Assembly (NCBI GenBank): GCA_937868455.1
Contig: CALMMO010000318.1
Location: 1-5,406, forward strand
Origin: an uncultured Marmoricola sp.
GTDB lineage: Bacteria; Actinomycetota; Actinomycetes; Propionibacteriales; Nocardioidaceae
DNA: 5,406 nt
Reading direction: 5' to 3'
Position numbers and translations under genes: made by a program. Position 1 is the stretch's first letter. Every line of letters begins with the position of its first letter. Below the pieces are notes generated by a model. The model was not told the origin of the DNA, made no database searches, and was given only the letters and a program-made list of their open reading frames with translations. Below, one piece after another: positions 1-5,296 of the stretch.

Positions 1-400
1 TGCCGGGCTCGGTGCGGTGCACCAGGTAGCCACTTACCAATCCGTCGGGGACGGCCTTGACTGTGACTGAAATCAGGCCGTCGTTGCGAGGCCCGTGGGT
101 CAACGAATAGGCGCGCCATTGCCGAACTCCATCGACGTCGACACCGATCCGGAGGTACTGCCCAGGGATGTGACCGCGCCAGTCTTTGCCTGGCTGAATC
201 AGAATCGTTGCGGCGTCAGGGGTCTCGGGCTGAATCTCGACGATGCGACCCCGCAAATCTGCCCCAGCGCGCAGAGGCGCCAACAGGTCGAGGAAGTCCT
301 CGGGGACCAAGGGAGTGGCTGCCATCTCGGCGACCTGACGGATTCCTTTGCGCAGGGTTGCACCCAGGGAAGTGGGTCGGTCTGAGGCAGTCGTGCTCAC
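1..400 (-). CDS. Ferredoxin reductase, acyl-CoA desaturase electron-transfer type (5' part, runs off left edge)
   Basis: This is the first 133 codons of a flavodoxin/ferredoxin reductase; the rest lies left of the window. Visible are a family-typical lead-in (LVPEDFLDLLAPLRAG, residues 31-46), the start of the FAD-binding beta-barrel (GRIVEIQPET), PGQYLRIGV at 79-87 and the flavin-binding RAYSLT at 96-101, followed by ISVTVKAVPDGLVSGYLV. The closest family I know is the actinobacterial reductase exemplified by Mycobacterium tuberculosis Rv3230c, which passes electrons from NADPH to the stearoyl-CoA delta-9 desaturase DesA3. Such proteins are about 350-390 aa and end in a plant-type 2Fe-2S ferredoxin domain, so the NAD(P)-binding and iron-sulfur parts should be outside the window, possibly followed by the desaturase gene. 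The GTG start is favoured because an in-frame TAG sits at 407-409, three codons upstream; the Shine-Dalgarno is weak (TAGAG). The next in-frame ATG (residue 26) would remove part of the conserved lead-in. It is divergent from the PucR-type regulator, its likely controller (inference). Confidence 0.88.
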   Translation of the reverse strand, partial: MSTTASDRPTSLGATLRKGIRQVAEMAATPLVPEDFLDLLAPLRAGADLRGRIVEIQPETPDAATILIQPGKDWRGHIPGQYLRIGVDVDGVRQWRAYSLTHGPRNDGLISVTVKAVPDGLVSGYLVHRTEPG

Positions 401-466
401 GATGCTCTAGTTTGCCTGCGTGAAGCGCTAAACTCTTGCACGGTCTACGTGAATAGATCGACTTGT

Positions 467-485
467 TTTGTTCGTTGCGAACAAA
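467..485. promoter_or_regulatory. Perfect 19-bp palindrome, candidate operator
   Basis: TTTGTTCG, a 3-base spacer TTG, then CGAACAAA form a perfect 8-bp inverted repeat. It ends 15 bases before the regulator's ATG and just upstream of its Shine-Dalgarno. Relative to the reductase it lies 67-85 bp upstream of the GTG. Size and symmetry fit a dimeric helix-turn-helix protein. The position suggests repression of the regulator gene and possible activation or repression of the reductase (inference). The binding protein is unknown; the adjacent PucR-type regulator is the obvious candidate. Confidence 0.6.
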
Positions 486-489
486 TCTA

Positions 490-494
490 GGGAG
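490..494 (+). promoter_or_regulatory. Ribosome binding site that sets the regulator start
   Basis: GGGAG (within AGGGAGAG, 489-496) is followed six bases later by ATG at 501. This favours ATG 501 over the in-frame GTG at 498 (spacing only 3) and over the in-frame TTG at 468, which has no Shine-Dalgarno and lies inside the palindrome. Confidence 0.75.
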
Positions 495-500
495 AGTGTG

Positions 501-1649
501 ATGTCGCTTCGCCTGGAGCCCAAAGTCACCTTGGCGTTGCGCGCCGAAATGATCCGCGTCTCCGATGCCGCGGTCGACGCCATCATGGCCGAAGTGCCTG
601 CCTACACCGACGCGTGGCAGGGCTCGATGGGCCACACCATCGCTGCCGCAGTGCGTCAGGCGCTCGACGGATTCGTCACCATTGCCTCGCGGTCTTCAGA
701 TGAGGTGGTGCCTCGCTCGGCCGCAGTCGACGGGGCCTATGCCCTAGGCCGAGGTGAGGCTCGCTCGGGTCGATCCATGGACGCCTTGTTGGCTGCCTAC
801 CGAGTCGGCGCCAAGGTCGCGTGGCACGAACTCTCCCAAATCGCGGTCGCCGCAGGACTCCAGGCTGCTGGGCTGGCCCAGTTTGCCGAACTGGTCTTCG
901 CCTATATCGATGAACTCTCCGCCAGCAGCGTCGCTGGACATGCCGATGAGTTGGCCACCAGCGGTCGGGTGCGCCAGCGCTACCTTGATCACCTCGTGCG
1001 CCAACTGCTCAGCGGAGCTTCGACGGAGGTACTGCGCGCATCGGCCGAACGCGCCGACTGGGCTCCGCCCACCACGCTGACCGCTGTCATGCTGCCCTCC
1101 TCTCAGGCCCGAGGGGCGATGGTGCTGCTAAGCGAACGCACCTTGCAGTCCGATGCCGTGGTGCCCGAGCGCGCCGAAGGGGAGTTTGCGGTCCTCCTGG
1201 TTCCAGATGTGGGCCGCTCGCGCTCGACCCTGTTACGCCAACTCGCCGATCGGGTGGCTGTCGTTGGACCCTCACGCCATTGGGAGCAGGTGCGCTCGTC
1301 GTACTCACGAGCCATGCGGATGGTGCACGCCGCCCCACACAACGGACCTGCCCTCGACACTGAAGCGCAACTGGCGGACTTGGTGCTCACCGCCGACCCG
1401 GAGGCGCTAGCCGACTTGAAACTGCGCGCGTTGGCGCCACTGGAGCAGTTCCGCCCCGCCGCGCGCGCGAAGTTGGAAGAGACCTTGCGCTCATGGCTGC
1501 TGCATATGGGCCGACGCGAAGCAGTAGCCGAGGCGCTGTTTGTGCACCCACAGACAGTGCGTTATCGGGTTGGGCAACTGCGTGAAGCGTTCGGCGACAA
1601 ACTTGACGACCCGGTGTGGGTCAGAGATCTTGTCGTGGCACTGGGTTGA
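501..1649 (+). CDS. PucR/FasR-type transcriptional regulator (RsbRD-like N-terminus, C-terminal HTH)
   Basis: This is a 382-aa regulator of the CdaR/PucR superfamily. Residues about 10-165 are helical and look like the RsbRD/RsbT-antagonist-type N-terminal domain common in actinobacterial members (IMAEVPAYTDAW at 28-39; ALGRGEARSGRSMDALLAAY at 81-100). Residues about 190-300 fit the degenerate GGDEF-like middle domain, including AVVGPSRHWEQVRSSYSRA at 253-271. Residues 338-366 (RREAVAEALFVHPQTVRYRV...) are the PucR-type helix-turn-helix, with the recognition helix near 350-363. In this superfamily FasR of Streptomyces and MabR (Rv2242) of M. tuberculosis control fatty-acid synthesis genes. 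Here the neighbour is a desaturase-type reductase, so a role in fatty-acid unsaturation is plausible (inference from context). No effector site can be read. It is a single gene with a strong Shine-Dalgarno, probably autoregulated through the 467-485 palindrome. Its stop lies only 3 bp from the stop of the convergent membrane-protein gene. Confidence 0.88.
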   Translation: MSLRLEPKVTLALRAEMIRVSDAAVDAIMAEVPAYTDAWQGSMGHTIAAAVRQALDGFVTIASRSSDEVVPRSAAVDGAYALGRGEARSGRSMDALLAAYRVGAKVAWHELSQIAVAAGLQAAGLAQFAELVFAYIDELSASSVAGHADELATSGRVRQRYLDHLVRQLLSGASTEVLRASAERADWAPPTTLTAVMLPSSQARGAMVLLSERTLQSDAVVPERAEGEFAVLLVPDVGRSRSTLLRQLADRVAVVGPSRHWEQVRSSYSRAMRMVHAAPHNGPALDTEAQLADLVLTADPEALADLKLRALAPLEQFRPAARAKLEETLRSWLLHMGRREAVAEALFVHPQTVRYRVGQLREAFGDKLDDPVWVRDLVVALG

Positions 1650-1652
1650 GCT

Positions 1653-4610
1653 CTACTCGATGATGATCGGTGGCAGCGGTGCGATCCCGGCCGAATCGGG
1701 AGGAGTCTCCTCCCCCGTCCACGCGCGCACTGTGGCGAGGTGCTGCTGGGAGAACATGTAGCCACTGTGCCCACGCAACGGCGGTGTCGGATCGCCGTAG
1801 ACAGGGGTCACCTCTTCGGTGGGTACGTCGATGTCTGAGTCGCCATCGGCAAAGACCCGGAACCCGAGTGGATCAGATCTACGGAACAGGTTGACCCAGC
1901 TGCTTCGCGAGCTCGCATTACTGAGCCGCGCTCGCAGGGATTGTGGATCGGGCTCTGCGGGCGTTGCTTGTGGGTATCCAGTTCCGGAAGGTAGGGCATC
2001 GGGATGGGCGGCTTTGAGTTTGGTCATGACGCTGGCGTCGTATCCCATGTCCTCCCCGCCAAAGACCTGCGGAAAGACGCGACCGTAAAGCCCGCGGATC
2101 TGACTGCCGAAGGTCACGAAGCGGACCTTCTTCAATTGCCAGTCTCCTAGTCGACTCAACACGGTCGCGCTGATCAACGAGCCTTGGCTATGCGCGCTTA
2201 AGACGATCAGCCCGTCCTCGGGCAGGTTGTGGCGCGCCCAGTTGATTCGTTGGGTGACCTCGGGAACCACACGCTCGGCATAGCAAGGAGGAGCCAGCGG
2301 GTGCGCAATGCGCGGCCAAAATGTCGCTAGGTCCCAGATCACCCCGGCAACTCGCCGTGCCGACTCCGAGTTGTTGAGTCTGGTTGCCAGCCCAATCAGT
2401 GCGGCCGACGAACCAATAGCGACCCACAAGCTCACGTCCGAAACCTGGCGCGCCACGTCTGCTCCCGAGCCGTCAAACAGTTGCCATGGCGCTACCCCAC
2501 CGAAGGCAACAGCCATAAGAAGCAGCAACAAGATGGTCGTGATGTAGCCGATCGGGTTTATCAGCGCTTCTGCGCGGTGAGCAATCGCCGCCGATACGCG
2601 CGACTGAGCCACCGCCGTGCGGAACGGCTGGCTGACCTTGGCGTCTTTACGGGCTGCGTCCTTGATGGCTCGCAGGCTGGCTTTGAGTGCCAGCCCCCGG
2701 GCAAGCACCAGCGCAATCAACGTCATGATCAGCCAAGCGAGTTGAGCAATCGGAGTCCAGATCAGCACCTGGGGGATGCTCATATGCACATTTAGTGGCT
2801 TGTTGGCGTTCAACCGCACCTTTTCGACCTGCAGGTCGGTGCCGGTCGAGATCGGCAGTGCACCCTTAGCCACGAACCCCGGTGTATCTGCTCCTGGCAG
2901 GCACTTGCCAGTGTCTTCCTTGGCCTTGGTCTCGGTCTCGGTGTTGGTCTTGGTCTCGGAGACGCAGACGTTTTCGAGGGCGATGGACTTTGCTTCTTCA
3001 GGTGCCTTGATCGTGGCTTTCTTCACGACCTGGTTAGGCAACGTCTGGGTGAGTGTCGAGATGGTTGTGGATGCGGCTCCAAAGGAGTCCGCGTTCAACG
3101 AGCCAGAGCGAAAATGAAGGGTGTTGCCTTCGATCCGCACTACTCCGTTGGAGAACGTCAGGTCCCCGCTGGCGCTAACTTGGCTTGGCGAAGTCACTGG
3201 TCGAGGGTTCTTGAGCGAAACCAGGTCCCCCGCTCCCTGGTCGGGCCCATTGAGGTAGTTGCCAGCGAAGTTGACCAGCGTTGCTGTGAAGAGCAACGCA
3301 ACCCAGGCAGACCCGCCAAGCAAGAACGACGCACCTGCTCCGCGCCAGGCAGCCTCACCAGGCCTGAAGCCCGCCCCGCTCTCGTCGCTATGGGTGTGAA
3401 ACCACACCATCGCGATCCAAAAGAACACTGCCGCTGCGATGCCAATCCAGACCTTGGCGCCAGACAAGCCGTCGTTACCCTTCCACTGATCGAGCCCAGC
3501 GCCGATGAGCAGAAGGAACACAGCCACTGAACCAGTCGCAAGTGTGGGTCGGCGCTCATAACCCACGACGAATATATGCAACATGGTCATCAAGACCATG
3601 ACCGCGAGGAACCACGAGTTGCGTCCCACGAACTGCCGTGCTTCGTCGACCCCAAAGTCCAGTGAAACGAGGCCGATGAGGCTCAGAGCCACCAGCGCGA
3701 GCGCAGCGAAGACGACGCGGTCGCGCGTCGTGGTTGAACTCGCCTGAGAATCGATGTCGTCGGGTTGGGATTGGCATACCCCCCACACGCACCACAGAAT
3801 CACCGCCCCGCTCAGCCCGAGCCCACACCATGGCAACGCCGAGGCTTTGCTGACCTCTGCCACATGCGCGGCTGTGAACCCGACGACGGTGGCTAGCTGG
3901 GCCGCGATGTGCAGGTTGCGCAGCGCTCGAGTGCGCCGGTTGCCAGAGAACAAGTCGGGATGCCGAATCACCGACGTGCTTCCTTGTTTAGCGGCCTTGC
4001 TGAGAACTCGCCGGCGGGGGTCGGTCACGTCGTCGTACCGCGAATGAGTCAGTGTTGAAAGCACCCACAAGAGTGCGACCACCATCAGCGGCGGCACCAT
4101 CGCAGCAGCGAGACGTTGTTGAACGCTCAGTCCGGCCAATCCGTGGAACATTGAAGGCAGTGACGGGCAGGAGACAGATCCGCCCGCGAAGCACTGCCAA
4201 GCAACCAAGTCGCTGAAGATGAGACATGGCGCCAAAATGAAGAACACCGACAGTGTCAGGGCAAACAGTCGAACTGCTGCCGCAGAAACCCGCCCCTTCG
4301 CGGTGTTGGTGCCAACCGTGAGTCGAGCCCACGAGGCGACGTTGGCCAATGCGAACGGCAACAACGTCAACCACAACATCCGCTGGACGATGGAGATCTT
4401 GCTGGCAGTTCCAGTCGTCAGCGACCCCCACGAATACGCCTCCACCGCGCTGTCTTCGGGAATCGTTCGACCCGGGATCGCGCCATCGGCGGCGCGATAA
4501 AACCCGGTCAAGCTGTCGCCGGCAACCTGGTTCACCGATGCAACGCCAAGCATCTGTGTGGGCGGCGTGGAATGAACGCCGTGCACCCGCAGTTCAAGGA
4601 ACCGTGTCAT
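1653..4610 (-). CDS. Large multispanning membrane protein with alpha/beta-hydrolase (lipase-like) core split by a transmembrane insertion
   Basis: This is a 985-aa protein of unknown function. The N-terminal 75 residues are soluble and hydrolase-like: LELRVHGVHSTPP with an oxyanion-type HG at 10-11, then VEAYSWGSL at 56-64. About a dozen hydrophobic segments follow, near 78-95, 110-131, 166-187, 233-254, 259-279, 298-317, 331-350, 358-373, 385-405, 425-449, 612-637, 687-707 and 725-743. Residues about 451-611 form a polar, beta-rich loop. The C-terminal 230 residues carry the nucleophile elbow AHSQGS (Ser808), VRFVTFGSQ after it, NLFRRSDPLG (Asp913) and RGHSGY (His948), which is triad order. 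The first elbow glycine is alanine (AHSQG rather than GHSQG). Basic loops put both hydrolase parts in the cytosol and the 451-611 loop outside. The plan resembles uncharacterised actinobacterial membrane proteins I recall, for which I know no assigned substrate. The ATG follows AGG at 5-nt spacing. Ser-hydrolase activity is inferred, not shown. Confidence 0.82.
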   Translation of the reverse strand: MTRFLELRVHGVHSTPPTQMLGVASVNQVAGDSLTGFYRAADGAIPGRTIPEDSAVEAYSWGSLTTGTASKISIVQRMLWLTLLPFALANVASWARLTVGTNTAKGRVSAAAVRLFALTLSVFFILAPCLIFSDLVAWQCFAGGSVSCPSLPSMFHGLAGLSVQQRLAAAMVPPLMVVALLWVLSTLTHSRYDDVTDPRRRVLSKAAKQGSTSVIRHPDLFSGNRRTRALRNLHIAAQLATVVGFTAAHVAEVSKASALPWCGLGLSGAVILWCVWGVCQSQPDDIDSQASSTTTRDRVVFAALALVALSLIGLVSLDFGVDEARQFVGRNSWFLAVMVLMTMLHIFVVGYERRPTLATGSVAVFLLLIGAGLDQWKGNDGLSGAKVWIGIAAAVFFWIAMVWFHTHSDESGAGFRPGEAAWRGAGASFLLGGSAWVALLFTATLVNFAGNYLNGPDQGAGDLVSLKNPRPVTSPSQVSASGDLTFSNGVVRIEGNTLHFRSGSLNADSFGAASTTISTLTQTLPNQVVKKATIKAPEEAKSIALENVCVSETKTNTETETKAKEDTGKCLPGADTPGFVAKGALPISTGTDLQVEKVRLNANKPLNVHMSIPQVLIWTPIAQLAWLIMTLIALVLARGLALKASLRAIKDAARKDAKVSQPFRTAVAQSRVSAAIAHRAEALINPIGYITTILLLLLMAVAFGGVAPWQLFDGSGADVARQVSDVSLWVAIGSSAALIGLATRLNNSESARRVAGVIWDLATFWPRIAHPLAPPCYAERVVPEVTQRINWARHNLPEDGLIVLSAHSQGSLISATVLSRLGDWQLKKVRFVTFGSQIRGLYGRVFPQVFGGEDMGYDASVMTKLKAAHPDALPSGTGYPQATPAEPDPQSLRARLSNASSRSSWVNLFRRSDPLGFRVFADGDSDIDVPTEEVTPVYGDPTPPLRGHSGYMFSQQHLATVRAWTGEETPPDSAGIAPLPPIIIE
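1698..1714. terminator. GC-rich hairpin just past the regulator gene, possible terminator
   Basis: GGGAGGAG-T-CTCCTCCC is a perfect inverted repeat with a single central base. As RNA it can form a 7-bp stem with a 3-nt loop. It starts 49 bases after the regulator stop, inside the last codons of the convergent membrane-protein gene (residues about 966-971). There is no T-run after it, so it would be an atypical, actinobacterial-style terminator; it may also be incidental to the coding sequence. Confidence 0.3.
2928..2957 (-). repeat. Five in-frame degenerate hexamer repeats in the membrane-protein gene
   Basis: On the plus strand the units are GGTCTC, GGTCTC, GGTGTT, GGTCTT and GGTCTC in direct tandem. 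In the minus-strand reading frame they encode five X-Thr dipeptides (E/K/N-T, residues 552-561). They sit in the extracytoplasmic loop between Cys549 and Cys570. Confidence 0.8.
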
Positions 4611-4631
4611 ACCTGCCTACTCTTGGCAGGT
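4611..4631. promoter_or_regulatory. Inverted repeat abutting the membrane-hydrolase start codon
   Basis: ACCTGCC, a 7-base spacer TACTCTT, then GGCAGGT form perfect 7-bp arms. The repeat ends directly against the ATG at 4610. As DNA it could be an operator. As RNA from the minus strand it would fold into a hairpin whose 3' arm contains the AGG Shine-Dalgarno, which could limit translation. Both readings are inference. Confidence 0.45.
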
Positions 4632-4675
4632 TTCATGGCGCCCCGCCAGACCCCAAATGACTATTTCTTGAGCAC

Positions 4676-4680
4676 AGGAG
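4676..4680 (+). promoter_or_regulatory. Ribosome binding site of the peroxidase gene
   Basis: AGGAG lies seven bases before the GTG at 4688. It supports this non-ATG start; no in-frame ATG occurs near the expected N-terminus. Confidence 0.8.
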
Positions 4681-4687
4681 CCCGATT

Positions 4688-5164
4688 GTGACCAGCTTGT
4701 CCGACTTCTCCGCAAACACTTTGGCCGGTCAGGAGCTCCCGCTGTCGACGTACGACGGCAAAGTAGTGCTCGTGGTCAACACCGCATCCAAGTGCGGACT
4801 CACCCCGCAGTTCGAGGGTCTTGAGGCGCTCTACAAAGAGTTTTCCGACGAGGGCCTCGTCATCTTGGGCTTCCCCTGCAACCAGTTCGCCGGCCAAGAG
4901 CCCGGCGACTCCGAACAGATCGGTGACTTCTGCACCCGTAACTACGGTGTCAGCTTCCCGATGTTCGAAAAGATCGACGTCAACGGCAAAGACGCCCACC
5001 CCCTCTACAAGTGGCTGCGCAAGGAAAAGACCGGTCTGCTCGGCGGAGCGATCAAGTGGAACTTCACCAAGTTCCTCCTCGCTCGCGACGGCAGTGTCAT
5101 TGAGCGGTTTGCTCCCACTGTTGAGCCGGCCGACATCGCTGCCAAGGTCAAAGCCGCTCTCTGA
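4688..5164 (+). CDS. Glutathione peroxidase family, thioredoxin-dependent two-cysteine type
   Basis: This is a complete 158-aa member of the GPx family, the usual length for non-selenium bacterial and fungal enzymes. The peroxidatic Cys36 is in [11 protein letters not shown]. Gln70 is in [11 protein letters not shown], and Trp124 and Asn125 are in WNFTKFL; with Cys36 these complete the GPx catalytic tetrad. Cys82 in [12 protein letters not shown] matches the resolving cysteine of yeast Gpx3 (Cys36/Cys82), so regeneration by thioredoxin rather than glutathione is expected. That fits actinobacteria, which generally lack glutathione. Cys64 in FPCNQF is also common in the family. There is no signal peptide, so the enzyme is cytosolic. 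It reduces H2O2 and organic or lipid hydroperoxides. Cysteine is encoded by TGC, with no selenocysteine TGA. It is transcribed divergently from the membrane hydrolase and ends just before a strong hairpin, so it is probably monocistronic. Confidence 0.95.
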   Translation: MTSLSDFSANTLAGQELPLSTYDGKVVLVVNTASKCGLTPQFEGLEALYKEFSDEGLVILGFPCNQFAGQEPGDSEQIGDFCTRNYGVSFPMFEKIDVNGKDAHPLYKWLRKEKTGLLGGAIKWNFTKFLLARDGSVIERFAPTVEPADIAAKVKAAL

Positions 5165-5171
5165 GCGGGTG

Positions 5172-5199
5172 AAAAGTCACAGGTTTACTTGTGACTTTG
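5172..5199. terminator. Bidirectional terminator hairpin after the peroxidase gene
   Basis: AAAGTCACA (5173-5181) pairs perfectly with TGTGACTTT (5190-5198). A G-U and a G-C pair extend the stem inward to a 4-nt loop, TTTA. The hairpin starts 8 bases after the peroxidase stop. The A-rich and T-rich ends allow function in both directions: TTT ends the plus-strand stem and TTTT ends the minus-strand one. It lies between the convergent peroxidase and HNH genes and can serve both. Confidence 0.75.
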
Positions 5200-5296
5200 T
5201 CGCTTTGCTGGGGGGATCTCCTGGGTAAGGCGGGTGTTTGCCGGGTGAAGCTGTTGCTGGTGTGACTAAGTGAGATTTGGTTCCGGGCAGGTCGGT
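5200..5296. other. Short intergenic stretch between terminator and HNH gene
   Basis: These 97 bases lie between the terminator hairpin and the stop of the incoming HNH gene. The plus strand is G/T-rich. I see no gene or RNA. TGTGACT from the hairpin arm recurs near 5261, probably by chance. Confidence 0.5.

Larger units (their letters stand above)
401..500. promoter_or_regulatory. Divergent spacer between reductase and regulator genes
   Basis: This 100-bp spacer must hold the promoters of both divergent genes. It is more AT-rich than the flanking coding DNA, especially at 450-490. I could not assign a convincing -35/-10 pair on either strand. TAAACT at 429-434 fits the loose actinobacterial TAnnnT -10 pattern on the plus strand, but no good -35 lies at the right distance. 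A perfect palindrome at 467-485 is the clearest signal. Confidence 0.6.
4611..4687. promoter_or_regulatory. Divergent spacer between membrane hydrolase and glutathione peroxidase
   Basis: These 77 bp separate two divergent start codons, so promoters for both must lie here or overlap the coding ends. I could not assign reliable -35/-10 boxes. The spacer contains two inverted repeats (4611-4631 and 4636-4648, the latter TGGCG-CCC-CGCCA) and the peroxidase Shine-Dalgarno AGGAG at 4676-4680. Confidence 0.55.

Noticed and set aside
468..500. Upstream TTG start for the regulator (11 extra residues)
   Set aside because: There is no Shine-Dalgarno before it, and it begins inside the palindrome; ATG 501 has a well-spaced GGGAG.
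216..635. 139-residue minus-strand open frame across the reductase/regulator spacer
   Set aside because: It overlaps both real genes and the palindrome, is Arg/His-rich, and shows no recognisable motif; the reductase reads in a different minus-strand frame.
2928..2957. Short repeats as a possible CRISPR or mobile-element terminal repeat
   Set aside because: The units are 6 bp, contiguous, in frame and without spacers, so this is a coding microsatellite.
3114..3530. 138-residue plus-strand open frame inside the membrane-protein gene
   Set aside because: It is antisense to a long, well-formed membrane coding region and shows an Arg/Pro/Glu-rich shadow-frame composition with no domain.
4799..4990. 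Selenocysteine version of the peroxidase
   Set aside because: The catalytic position is an ordinary TGC cysteine codon, and the frame contains no internal TGA.
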